DNA of 64,000 nucleotides, taken from NCBI GenBank assembly GCA_001599755.1, contig BCHX01000003.1:1106276-1170275 (forward strand), in the 5' to 3' direction. Positions 1 to 10,533 of the stretch are shown here, one piece after another. The first letter of the stretch is position 1; each line of letters starts with the position of its first letter. The notes beneath the pieces were generated by a model. That model saw nothing but the letters and a program-made list of their open reading frames with translations, was not told where the DNA came from and made no database searches. Origin of the DNA: Gliomastix tumulicola (lineage: Eukaryota > Ascomycota > Sordariomycetes > Hypocreales > Bionectriaceae). The translations under genes were made by a program, and so were the position numbers.

Positions 1-2
1 GC

Positions 3-1088
3 GGGGGCTCCTTCACCGAGAACTTCTACGGCCTGAAGCGCGACAAGACGCTGCGGGCCGAGATCCCGCGCGCGGCGGCCACGGCGCCGAACCTCGTCCG
101 GGACACGCTCAAGCTGAGCACGGCGGACGTGTGGCGGAACCTGGCCGTGCTGGTGGGCGTGCCGTACCTGAAGCGGAAGCTGGACGAGGGGTACGAGATC
201 AACGCGCCGCGGGCCCTGCTGGGCGCCGCCTACACGCGCATGCCGGACGATCCTACGCTGAGGGACAGGTTCCTGCACTACTACCGGTGGTTCCTGCGCA
301 ACGTGTATCCCAGCGTGAACGCCGGGTACCACTTCGCCGTGCTGGCGTTCAACCTCGGCTACCTGTTCGACGGGAGCAAGCACCACCACCCGCTCATGTG
401 GCTCATCGGGACGAGGGTACGGCGGATGACGGCGGCCGACTACCAGGCCATCGACGCGCTGTCGAGCGCCAAGCCGCCCGCGAGCAAGGCATCTTCGCGT
501 CCCGGGTGGGCGTCGTTCTTCTCGCCGAGGGAGGTCGGGCCGAGGGTGCTGTCGAGTCTGTCCGTGCTGCTGCCGATGAGCATATTCATGCTCAAGTTCC
601 TCGAGTGGTGGTACCAGTCCGACTTTGCCAAGCAGTTGTCTCGCAAAGCCGCCGAGAGCATCGATCTCCCGCCGCCCGTCCTCTCAACACGGGCACAACA
701 AAAGTCATCAGCGACGGGCAAGCAGAAGGAAGAAGATACCTCACAGCAGCAGCAGCAGCGCTCCCTAGACGATCGCCGCGCGGACCCGTCCCCCGCCGAC
801 GCCCCCATCGCCACGCCCTCCCTACTCCCCGTCTACACCGTCCCGCCGCCCGAGGACTCGTCGGCCTGCCCCATCTGCCTCGACGACGTCGTCACGCCCA
901 CGGCCTGCCAGACGGGCGTCGTGTACTGCTACTCGTGCATCCACCGCTGGCTCGAGGGCGCGCACCCGCTGCAGGAGACCTTCATGGAGGACCGCGGCGG
1001 CCGGTGGGAGAGCGGGCAGGGGCGGTGCGCCGTCACGGGGCGACGCGTTCTCGGCGGCACGGAGGGGCTGAGGAGGATCATGATCTAG
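3..1088 (+). CDS. PEX12: Peroxin-12 (peroxisomal RING E3 subunit), 3' part
   Basis: C-terminal 361 residues of PEX12; the 5' end lies outside the window. The open frame is already running at base 3 (GGSFTENFYGLKR) and ends at TGA-free frame to TAG 1086-1088. PEX12 works with PEX2 and PEX10 in the peroxisomal membrane as the ubiquitin ligase that recycles the PEX5 import receptor. Seen here: the Pex2/Pex12 membrane region at the start, a hydrophobic stretch near 560-620, a low-complexity linker with a Gln run (about 745-760), and a C-terminal RING-like domain at 867-1062 (CPIC, TACQTG, YCYSC, then RCAVTG). The RING keeps only part of the eight zinc ligands, which is usual for PEX12. No intron is visible in this part. 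Identity is strong; which upstream exons exist cannot be seen. Confidence 0.93.
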   Translation, partial: GGSFTENFYGLKRDKTLRAEIPRAAATAPNLVRDTLKLSTADVWRNLAVLVGVPYLKRKLDEGYEINAPRALLGAAYTRMPDDPTLRDRFLHYYRWFLRNVYPSVNAGYHFAVLAFNLGYLFDGSKHHHPLMWLIGTRVRRMTAADYQAIDALSSAKPPASKASSRPGWASFFSPREVGPRVLSSLSVLLPMSIFMLKFLEWWYQSDFAKQLSRKAAESIDLPPPVLSTRAQQKSSATGKQKEEDTSQQQQQRSLDDRRADPSPADAPIATPSLLPVYTVPPPEDSSACPICLDDVVTPTACQTGVVYCYSCIHRWLEGAHPLQETFMEDRGGRWESGQGRCAVTGRRVLGGTEGLRRIMI

Positions 1089-1946
1089 AAGCGATTACCT
1101 GAAGATAAAAATAGACATGGCATATAGGGCTCAAAGGGAGGGAAGGGGGGGAGGCAAATTAGAGTGGCGTTGGGGACAGGAAATGGGAGGGACGCGGTTG
1201 CATTCTTGGCGTCTCTGGCGTTTTTGTAAGGACGGCATGCTTGACATACATACACTACCTGCTTTAGGACGACTATAATACCCCCTCCGCCTCCCTGACA
1301 ATGCATATATATATACGCTCGGCGCCGATCAGCCGGGCCTCGTAGATGGGAATTCTGGAACCCCTCCGTGAAGGAATTTGACAGCCCGTGTCTGGCATGC
1401 TCCCCTTTACGCGTCTCTTGTCTCACCCGCGGATCTCGAAGCGCCGGCAGGCGAAAAGTGCCCGATGCTGCTGCTGCTGCTGCTGGTTCTTCAGGGACGC
1501 TGAGTCATGTCTCGTCTCTCCGGCCGTGGCTGGCGTCTGAGACATAGATAGGCTCTTCCTCCCGGCACACTCCAAGCATACCCCGGAGGCTGGTTAGGAA
1601 TTACATACACTCCTTCTGGCGGGAACGCGCGCGTCTTAGTTAAGTGCTCGAAGGCCCTGGCCTCGCGTGGCCTCCGGGGGCTAGAACTACTCTCCCCCCC
1701 TATCTACATGATCCAGCCTCCATTTGTCGCGACGCGTTCGCTGGCATTCCTCACGACCCGACCTCCTCTTAGCTATCACGAAGGAGGGGCAAGGGGCGAG
1801 GGGCCAGTGATCTCGGCGTCGTGAAGATGTAGATAAAGAGACGATCCCGGGCTCTCGTTCTGGGGATAGAGAGAGCAGATCTGCCATCATCGACGACGAA
1901 GCCTGAACCAGCTGTATTCGCATATACACAATCCTCTTTCGTCACC
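1089..1946. other. Intergenic, PEX12 to GH16 gene
   Basis: No gene recognised. It holds an alternating TA stretch (about 1303-1316), a (CTG)6 microsatellite at 1468-1485, and the upstream region of the GH16 gene. I looked for an exon encoding a signal peptide for the GH16 protein and found none: the frame upstream of its ATG is open back to a stop near 1830 but contains no other ATG. Confidence 0.6.
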
Positions 1947-3996
1947 ATGGGCTACTCAAGCTACTCGCTCGTGAACTCGTACCAGGGGGAGACGCTCCTC
2001 TCCGGCTTCGACTGGTTCAACGGGCCGGATCCTTCCAACGGCTATGTGGCGTAAGACGAAGACGAGCCCTTCCCTACCGCCACTCTCTGCAGGGTCTAAT
2101 ATGGATTGTGTATAGGTACCAGGACCGGGCGAGCGCCGATGCCAAGGGCCTATTCAGCGTTGACGAGCAGTCCGGCGTGGTGCGCCTGGGCGTCGACTCG
2201 ACGAATGTGTACGAGGCCGGTCAGGGCCGGCCGAGTGTGCGGCTCGAGAGCAAGGAGACGTACCAGCACGGTCTCTTCATCGCCGACTTCCTGCACATGC
2301 CGCCCTCGCAGTGCGGTGTCTGGCCAGCCTGTAAGTCCACCACCCCCCTGGACCACACCCGACCAGGGCCTTGAATGAATTCTCGACTAACCATATAATC
2401 CCAAGTCTGGACGTACGGCTCCGACTGGCCGCAGGGCGGCGAGATCGACATCATCGAGGGCGCCAACACGGCGCACAACAACCTCATCTCCGCCCACACG
2501 TCCGAGGGCTGCACGCAGCACGGCTCCCTCGGCGGCCTGTACTCGGGCTTCCAGCGCAACACGGACTGCTACGTCGGCGACTACAACATCGGCTGCGGCT
2601 TCGACCCGCCCATCTCGGCGTACGGCACCTACGGCGACGGCTTCAACGCGCAGGACGGCGGCGTGTACGCCATGCTGTGGGACGACGAGTACATCAAGAT
2701 CTGGCACTTTGCGCGCGGCCTGATCCCCGCGGACATCGAGGCGCGGGACCCGGAGCCCGAGGGCTGGGGCCTGCCGTATGCCGTCTTTGGCGGGAGCGGG
2801 TGTGATGTCGATCGCTTCTTCAACAACATGCGTCTGGTTATCAACATTGTGAGTCGCCTCGCCCCCCTTTTTGTCCCCCGCCCACCCTCTTGTAGAAAAA
2901 GGGGCTTGGACTGACATCGATGTAGAACTTCTGCGGTGACTATGGCAATGCGCTCTGGGGCAAGACGGATACTTGCAACTACTTCGCCGAAACCTGCTCT
3001 GAGTTTGTCGGCGCGAACCCGGAGGCGTTTGAAAGCACGTACTGGGACGTCCGTTACATCGATGCCTACGCCCTGGCCGAGGGTGAGAAGGACAAGGACA
3101 CGGAGAACGACAAGGGCAAGGACAAGGACGAGGACAAGGATAAGAACAAGGAGGATGGCAAGGACAGCGACAAGAATGGCGACAAGAACAAGGAGGACGG
3201 CAAGGACGACGATAAGGACGGCGACAAGAATGGCGACAAGGACAAGGGCAAAGACAACGGCAAAGATGACCCCGTCGAAAGCGAGCAGGGCAGCAGCCCC
3301 AAGCGTCCCCCTCCCACCCCCGAGATCACAGTCGGCGAGTTCGTCAACCCGGCCAACATCGACGAGTACGCGTACCTCGGCTGCTTCGCCTGCCAGGCTG
3401 ACTCGGCCCTGCTCCTCCTGACCGAGTCCGACGACATGACCCTCGCCAAGTGCGTCGAGCACTGCCGCAAGGAGGGCAAGGGCGCCTATGCTGGGATCAA
3501 CGGTCGCGAGTGCTACTGCGGCGAGCGAATCGACGCCGAGATGCGGAAGCCGGCCCCGGGACCCTGCGACAAGCCGTGCCCCGGCGACCCGGCGACCTTC
3601 TGCGGAGGCACCGATGTCGAGGGGTACAAGCTCTACACCGTATACGGCGCCGTTCAGCGGGAGCAGCAGCCCCTGCCGCCGCCCATGGCTGCTCCGTTGG
3701 CGCAGGACATCTCTCACGAGGAGTACATTCCCAAGGTGCCGGATTGTCCCCCGGAGGCCGATGCCGGATCGTCGCCGTCGCCTCCGCCTGCCAAGGGCGA
3801 TCCTCCTGCCCCTTCTGCCCCGAGGCCTGAGGACCATGAGACGCCCGAGGGAGGTTCGCGCCCGGGCCCCGGTCAAGAGGGTGAAGGCCCGCGGAAGCCC
3901 GTCGTTGTCGTGGCCGGAGCACCGCGAGGGCAGCCGCCGTCGAAGCTGAGCGTCCTGGCCGGCTTCATCGTTATGGGTGTTATGGCATTTGTGTGA
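1947..3996 (+). CDS. GH16 endo-beta-glucanase with charged linker and WSC domain
   Basis: Joined from 1947-2050, 2116-2330, 2406-2848 and 2926-3996 (610 aa); introns begin GTAAGA, GTAAGT and GTGAGT. Glycoside hydrolase family 16, likely acting on beta-1,3(4)-glucans of the wall. The catalytic signature ExDxxE is at residues 119-124 (GEIDIIEG; nucleophile E119, acid/base E124). A Lys/Asp-rich low-complexity linker covers about residues 308-373. A WSC carbohydrate-binding domain follows at about 400-495, with its cysteine pattern (LGCF, CVEHC, CYCGE, FCGG). A Pro-rich stretch and a C-terminal hydrophobic segment (LAGFIVMGVMAFV) suggest a membrane or GPI anchor. Oddly, the N-terminus starts like a mature GH16 protein and shows no signal peptide, so a short upstream exon may be missing from this model. 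Family assignment is secure; exact substrate is not. Confidence 0.88.
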
Positions 3997-4275
3997 GCTT
4001 CATAGGCTCTTCCATTCGTTTCTTTCATCTCCTTTGTCTCTCTCAAAAAAAGGAAACGGGTTTCCTGTGTGGAGTTTGGCAGCGTTGGATCGACATGACC
4101 GTCTTCTCTTTTCGTTTTGTGGCAACTAGACGCCACCTATGAGCAACATGTTTTCTATTATATAGACTTTTATCTAGGTATGACTTTTAGACAGCAAGGA
4201 CTCAATGACTGAACTTTTTCATTTGTTTGAAGACGAATCGTTCAAACCTGTCCCGTGACGTATATCCGCTTGGCT

Positions 4276-5423
4276 TCACAGATCTACAACAACAGCCCGG
4301 CTCCTTACCTTTCCCGTATTGCCGTGCATCTGCGCGGCGTTCACCATCAGGCTGCCCTGGTTGCTCCCGGGCCCGCCCATGAGCCACTTCCACAGGACGC
4401 TCTCGACGCCGAGGTAGACGATCTCGGCGATGTCGAGCCAGCCGCGGTTGGGCAGCAGGTCCCAGACGAGGCCGCGCGGGGGCCGGGCGAGGAAGCGCTC
4501 GTAGGCGAGCTGCAGGTCATCGAAGTAGACGGCCTCCTTGCCGGCGCCGAAGTGGACGTGGCCGAAGATGTGCAGGCGGGGGCGGACGCGCCAGACCTCG
4601 CGGAGGAGATGGGGGCAGCCGAGGCCGAGGTCGAGGTGGTGCTTCTGTTTTTGGGAGAGTTACATGACCAGATCACAGCCTGGAGGGCTGGGCGGAGGGA
4701 GCGGGAGCGGGAGCGGGGGCAAGCAAGCAAGCAAGCAGCGGTATGCAAAGGGGAGGAGACTTACCGGTGGGGTGTGGGTGATGAGGATGTCGGTATGGGG
4801 AGGGACCTTGCTCAGCCAGGGCTGCGTGTCCGGCGTATACTGGAAGCTGTTTTCTCTGTCAGAATGCCGTGGAAAGCCTTGTAGATGCCAATTGACCCTT
4901 ACGCGAAGCTGTCGGGACCGCACTTGGGGATGTCCGGGACACCAAAGATGGTAATCTTCCTTCCCTTGACCTCCTGCACAGTGAGCCCGCTCTCGAGGTA
5001 CAGCAGCCCGTCCAGATTCACCCGCGCGCCGCTGTCCTTGTCCTCCTGCTTCCGGCTGCGGATATCAAACCACGAGTCATGGTTCCCCGCGACGACAACC
5101 TTGACGGGGTGTGGCTGGGACTTGAGCCAGTCAAGCTGCTTCTGGATGTCGACGACGGTGCCCGCGTCCGTCAGGTCGCCCGCGTGGACGAGTATGTCGC
5201 CAGGAGGGATCTTGACGCGCTGGTCGTGTGTGTCGGAGATGCAGACGACGCGGACGGGATGGCGGTTCGGGGGCGGATGGAATGGATGGCCGCGGAGGAG
5301 GAGGACCGTTCGGTAGAAGAGGACAGTGAAGAGAGTGAGCGGCGAGGAGAGGACGTGGTCGAGGAAGGTGAGGGGCTCCCATTGATTGCGGCGGCGGAGG
5401 CCGAGGAGGGTGAGGAGGCCCAT
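4276..5423 (-). CDS. Calcineurin-like metallophosphoesterase
   Basis: Joined on the minus strand from 5423-4903, 4855-4765 and 4644-4276 (326 aa); 5' splice sites GTAAGG and GTAAGT. The metallophosphoesterase metal-binding motifs appear in order: CISDTH, GDLTD, GNHD, ITHTPP and GHVH. The family uses a two-metal centre to hydrolyse phosphomonoesters or diesters; this fungal subgroup has no firmly known substrate. A hydrophobic stretch near residues 20-45 (FLDHVLSSPLTLFTVLFYRTV) could be a membrane anchor. The start at 5423 was chosen because it precedes MGLLTLLGL in a good context; an in-frame ATG at 5627 would add 68 low-complexity residues. It is convergent with the GH16 gene (279 bp apart) and divergent from the TMEM16 gene. 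Confidence 0.85.
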
Positions 5424-6106
5424 TGTTGGGGTTTGGAGCCGGAGGGCTTGCGGTCGATGGGCTGAGGCTGTCTGCGATGCTTTGCAGAGACGTGACGGAG
5501 CTGACGAATCGAGGTGGGAGCTGGAGCGGATAAGATAAGGCCGGGCAGGTACCTTGTCTAGCTGAATGGTGGAGACGGGCCTTGCTGCAGCGGTGCTAAT
5601 GGAAGCTGGAGGGAGCTCTACTAACACCAGCAGCCATTAGAAAGGTCGCCTCGGACTGAGCCCAATGAGCCTGATTTTATTTATCATGTACATCCGTGTA
5701 GTTGTCATGGCCGTCGACACTGATGTCACTCCATGTTAGACAACCGGAGCTGAGATCTGCGAGCTGCCAGCTAGCTCGAGGCGCTCTCACAGCTTGGCCA
5801 GTGCCCCGTCTAGAACAGGCTTAGCAGGGCGGCATGGTGACGTCTTGACAATGCCCCGCGTCACTGCTCTCCAATTCCAAGATCCCAGACAGACCCTCTG
5901 GCCAAGCATCCCGATCTGATGTAGATCCTGCTTCGATCCTTGATTTTACGACCTCTGTCGTGTCCTGGTGCATCTTCCTATATTTTTCCTGATCTTTCCC
6001 TCTCCCTCTTCTACTTCTTAAATTATTGTCTCTCATCCCCCTGTACTGAGAAGCCTCACCCACGATACGCCCTCTCATAGGTATCTTAGCGCAAAGCATC
6101 ACCATC
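5424..6106. promoter_or_regulatory. Divergent intergenic region, phosphoesterase / TMEM16
   Basis: About 680 bp between two divergent start codons, so it must hold both promoters. The TMEM16 side has a CT-rich leader around 5990-6015. No TATA box or other defined site stood out. Confidence 0.5.
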
Positions 6107-8654
6107 ATGAGCACCCTCAAGGGCTTATACGGCCGCGGGGAGGACGGCTCGGCCGATAACAACTTCGAGTGCGTATCTCGATCTCTTGATGGAAGCTCAC
6201 CAGCTGGTGTAACCCCAACTCACATCCTTTTCTAGTGTCGACTATGTCGTCCACCTTCAGATCCCGCCGAAAGGTGCGTATTCGTGTCCAAAAGCTAAGA
6301 CGAGCCCTGCATGCTGACACCGTGACTGCAGAACGCGCCGAGGCTGAGGCTTCCTTTGTCCAGCTCATCGAAGCCCTGACCAAGGTCGGCCTCGCTACCG
6401 AAGTCCGCCACGGAAGCGGGAGCTCCCTCCTCATCTTCACCAAAGTCGCCTCCCCAGATTTCCTCGCGCAGCAGGTCTACCGAGGCCGCCTCCAGGACTG
6501 GCTGCACGGCGTCCGGCCCTCCAGCCCGGACAAGGATGTATCACGCTCCCTGCAGGATGAGCCCGTCACCGAGGCCGAGCGCTCGCGCCTCGTGTATCTG
6601 ATGATCACCAAGCCCCTGAACGAGGGCGGTGCAGGCGTCGTGCCTGGCACCGGCAAGTGGAAGTACGTCGAGAGTGTCTTCCCCCTGCACAACCACGCCT
6701 TCAACAAGGCTTGGATCCAGAAATGGAGCAAGAAGTATCTCCTCGACCAGGAAGACCTCGACGAGATCCGCGATAAGTTTGGCGAGACCGTGGCCTTCTA
6801 CTTCGCCTTCGTGCAGTCCTACTTCCGCTTCCTCATCTTCCCCTCCGCCATTGGCTTCGGCGCCTGGATGGTCCTGGGCCAGTTCTCCACGGTCTACGCC
6901 CTCATCAGCTGCTTCTGGTCTGTCGTCTTCTTCGAGTACTGGAAGAAGAAGGAGATTGACCTGGCGGTGCAGTGGGGTGTTCGTGGTGTGTCCAGCATCC
7001 AGCATCCTCGCCCGCAGTTCAAGTGGGAGTATGAGGCTGAGGATCAGGTGACGGGCGAGCCTGTGAAAGTGTACGATCCTATCAAGCGCGTCAAGACTCA
7101 GCTGCTCCAGATTCCTTTTGCTCTCGTCTGTGTTGCTATCCTTGGAAGTCTGGTCGTTACCTGCAACTCGCTCGAGGTCTTCATCAACGAAGTCTACAAT
7201 GGACCAGGCAAGCAGTACTTGGTATGTCAACTCTACCTCGACTCTCATGTCACTTACTCTCCAGTCACTAACCCAACTCTTTCAAAGGCCTTTCTCCCGA
7301 CTGTATTGCTCTGCACCCTCACCCCAGCTTTCTCTACCGTCCTTATGAACGCTGCCGAGACTCTTACCGAGTGGGAGAACTACCAGAACGTGGACGGTAT
7401 GTGCACACATCACCAGCGTTTTGTTTGCTGTAAGCTGACATGATGCCAGACCATAATGCGGCCCTCATCCAAAAACAGTTTGTGCTCAACTTCATGACCT
7501 CGTACATGGCCCTTCTCTTCACCACCTTCATCTACATCCCCTTTGGAGAGGAGATCCTCCTTCCGTTCCTCAATTTCTGGCACAGCACGGCTCAGGTCCT
7601 CACCTTCAGCGAGAAACCCCTTGCTACCAAGCAGTTCGAGGTCAATCCTGCTCGCATCAGCAGTCAGATGTTCTACTTCACCGTGACGGCGCAGATTGTC
7701 AACTTCGCCACCGAGGTCGTAGTCCCCTACGTCAAGCGCCAGGCATTTGCCAAGGCCAAGGAGTTCCAGTCCAAGGAGAAGAAGCCCGAGGTCAAGGACC
7801 ACCCTGAGGAGGCCGCGTTCCTGCAGAGGGTCCGACACGAGTGCGAGTTGGAGACTTATGACGTGAGCGGTGACTATCGTGAGATGGTGATTCAGTACGG
7901 TAAGTGGGCGACGACACGGATCCCACACAGTTTGAACCTGAACCATCTTGCTAAGCTTTACTTAGGTTACCTCTCCATGTTCTCTGTGGCCTGGCCTCTG
8001 GCAGCTACGTGCTTCCTGATCAACAACTGGGTGGAGCTGCGATCCGACGCTGTCAAGATCGCCATCGGCAGCAAGCGACCGATTCCCTGGCGATCCGACT
8101 CGATCGGTCCGTGGCTCACCGCGCTCGGCTTCCTCTCATGGCTGGGAAGCGTCACCAGCTCGGCCATTGTCTTCCTGTGCAGCGAGACGAAGAACGGGAA
8201 GACGAGCACCTCCAACAACATCACAGCCTGGAGCGTCCTGTCCGGGGTCATGTTGGCGGAGCACTTCTACTTCCTCGTGCAGCTCGTGGTCCGCTACGTT
8301 ATGAGCAAGTTTGAGAGCCAGGGTCTGCAGAAGGAGCGCAGGGAGCGGTTCCTCACCAAGAAGCAGCTTCTGGAAGACACTCTCGGGCAGGATGTCGGCG
8401 AGGCGGCGGCGGCTCCGGGTGTCGAGGCGGGCGAGAAGATCACGCGGGAGGCGCTCGAGGAGGAGGCGCGACAGACATCGATCAAGGGTCATGGATCACC
8501 CGAAGAAGTGTAAGTGCTGGTGGAATTTACGTGATCCCATGTGCATGGCATTTTCTGACAACGTTTGGTATGCAGATTCTGGCAGCGACAGCGAGGGCTG
8601 CAGGAGACGATTGCTGTTGGGCGCAAGATGATCGAGCAGACGAGCTCATCATGA
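6107..8654 (+). CDS. TMEM16/anoctamin family lipid scramblase (Ist2-like)
   Basis: Seven exons: 6107-6168, 6236-6273, 6332-7221, 7288-7396, 7450-7899, 7966-8509, 8576-8654 (723 aa). The translation matches the fungal TMEM16 family along its length: N-terminal cytosolic domain (VDYVVHLQIPPKERAEAEA), ten membrane segments, and the C-terminal FWQRQRGLQETI element. The family's five acidic calcium ligands are all present at E455, D508, E511, E540 and D544, by alignment from memory with the Nectria scramblase sites E452, D503, E506, E535 and D539. These proteins move phospholipids between leaflets in a Ca2+-dependent way, usually at the plasma membrane or ER contact sites. The intron 7222-7287 is 66 nt, in frame and stop-free, so retention would add 22 residues. 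Skipping removal of the last intron truncates the protein just after PEEV at 8511. Confidence 0.93.
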
Positions 8655-10533
8655 AAACATAAGCCCAAGGCTTCATTAGGAGTGCTCGACAGACGAGTCA
8701 AACAGGGCACGCCCTGTCTAATCGGCTCGACCACCTAGTTTCCAGGGGTAAGGAACGGGTTTGACGGCACCGAGTTTGGAGAAACCGGGGGCGATGGATG
8801 CTGTTTTGTATTTTTTTCTTCTTTTTTAAATTATGTTATGACCAGCTGTTGTCCAAGTTTTTTGCGCGGCGCAAGGGTTTCAGTGGCGCGGGAATGCCGA
8901 GCAGCCAACACTCGTGCGGGAAGTGGAGGGGGAAAGAAACCACGGAGTAGTAGTCAGGGAGGCAGAATGTACTAAGTGAGGGGCAGCAAGGAGACCCCAA
9001 CGAGGATGCTAGCAGGCTCTGAATCATGATCATGCGAGAAATATCCCGTCAGAGCATGGCTGGGACTTGGTGGCCGTTGAGCCGTTGCTACCTTATTAAC
9101 GACGGTGGAGAAGGGGGATTCCGTGTAACGTCTTATCGTCGAAGTGATCTTATTTGGCAGGAGATGTGCAACCTGGGCAAGGCTGGTGCCATGCTAGTGA
9201 ATAGTCGCTGAATTGATGAGCGCCCTGAGGGACCAACGGAACCAATTTCGCCCGACTGCCTCTGGATCGACGGGGGAAGTCGTCAGTGAAGCAGTGGTCG
9301 GGGCGCTGTTCATGATCACGTTGGTCTGCACGAGGCAGCCCAGCCCGGCCCGCGTGGCGCACGGCGTATTCAGCCGTTCCAGAGCCGTCACGTTGGTGGC
9401 GAACTGCACGCAAGTTGTTGGGCAGCTGTGCACATGGGAAAGATGGGAAGAGAGCCACAGGGCGTTCCCCCGGGAGCCAATCCTCGTCTCCGTCAGATGC
9501 CTCGTGGGCATTAGACTCGTGTCTGTGCTTCTTGGCCACCCTTCTAGCACCGATTCCTTCTCCTTAGCACGGCCTAGCACAGCCCGAGCAGAGGAGCCCT
9601 GCCTATCCACCATCTTTGCCCTGCATGTGCTCTCGTGTCCGCCATGTGCAGAATACCGTCGAACCACGGACCTGGTGGTGCCAATCCGAGGTACAGGTAC
9701 TTGGTGGCATTTATTACTAGTACTAAGTACTTGTCCCAGTGCAAGAGCACGCCCGTCGCTCTTGCCTGGTTGAGTTGACAGCGACTGCACAATTTCCAGG
9801 TTCTCAACGTCCGTCGCCCAAGGCAGAGATGATAGCCGCTCTCGATGAACGAACCCCTCCACCACCACCACCACCACCATTATATCCTACACCACCCCCT
9901 ACTAGAACAATATTATAACGCCTCTCGCGTGTTGAAGCCCGTCGGGTGTGCCTCGACATCCACACGCCCACCCACCCACATCCACACTAGGTAATACCTA
10001 CGCTTGCCCGGCGACCATATCCTGGCGCCTCTAGGACCTGGCCTGGCAACTGGCTGACTCTCCTGGGGTCGGTTTTCCAGGGTTCCAGGGTTCTAGGCAA
10101 GGCCAGCCCAGGTTCAAGAGTGAGCTCCAAGCCGCCTCGGCGCAGGTGTAACCGTCCCGTACCTTAATGCTGATTCCCACCTGTTATTCTCTTCTGCTTT
10201 GCTGCTTCTCTCTTCTCCCAGCTTGTGATCCCTCACCTCGTTGCTTCACGTTCCCCGAACCCGCCATTCTCTACACCCACGAACAACCCCCCGCCACGGC
10301 CCAGCGCAGTCCCCTAGAAGAACGACGATCGGCTCCCTCTCCAGCTGGCTCTCTCCACGCACCCCGCCGACCCCAACCGGACATTCAATCTCACCACGTT
10401 TTGTTGCAGCTGTGACTGGACTACTTCCACCGCTGCTGCTGCTGCTGCTGCTACATCTGCGTCGCACGGGCCCTGGCTCGGGATCGCAACCAACCAATAG
10501 GCAGTTGACGCAGATTCGCTCCTCGCTTCAACC
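8655..10533. other. Intergenic, TMEM16 to SH3 gene
   Basis: No convincing gene. Contains a (CCA)7 tract at 9859-9879 and, close to the next gene, a CT-rich presumed 5' leader (about 10170-10530) with (GCT)7 at 10432-10452. Frames at 9194-9880 (-) and 9213-9773 (+) overlap each other antisense and resemble nothing known. Confidence 0.55.

Noticed and set aside
2629..3876. Antisense 415-codon frame over the GH16-WSC gene, with Leu/Val repeats
   Set aside because: It is the reverse reading of the Lys/Asp linker and runs across the introns and domains of the real gene.
5423..5627. Upstream in-frame ATG adding 68 residues to the phosphoesterase
   Set aside because: The added segment is low-complexity Ser/Ala/Pro and the ATG at 5423 starts the conserved hydrophobic N-terminus; the longer form is not excluded.
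9194..9880. 228-codon minus-strand frame
   Set aside because: Includes translated CCA repeat and no recognisable domain; overlapped antisense by another open frame.
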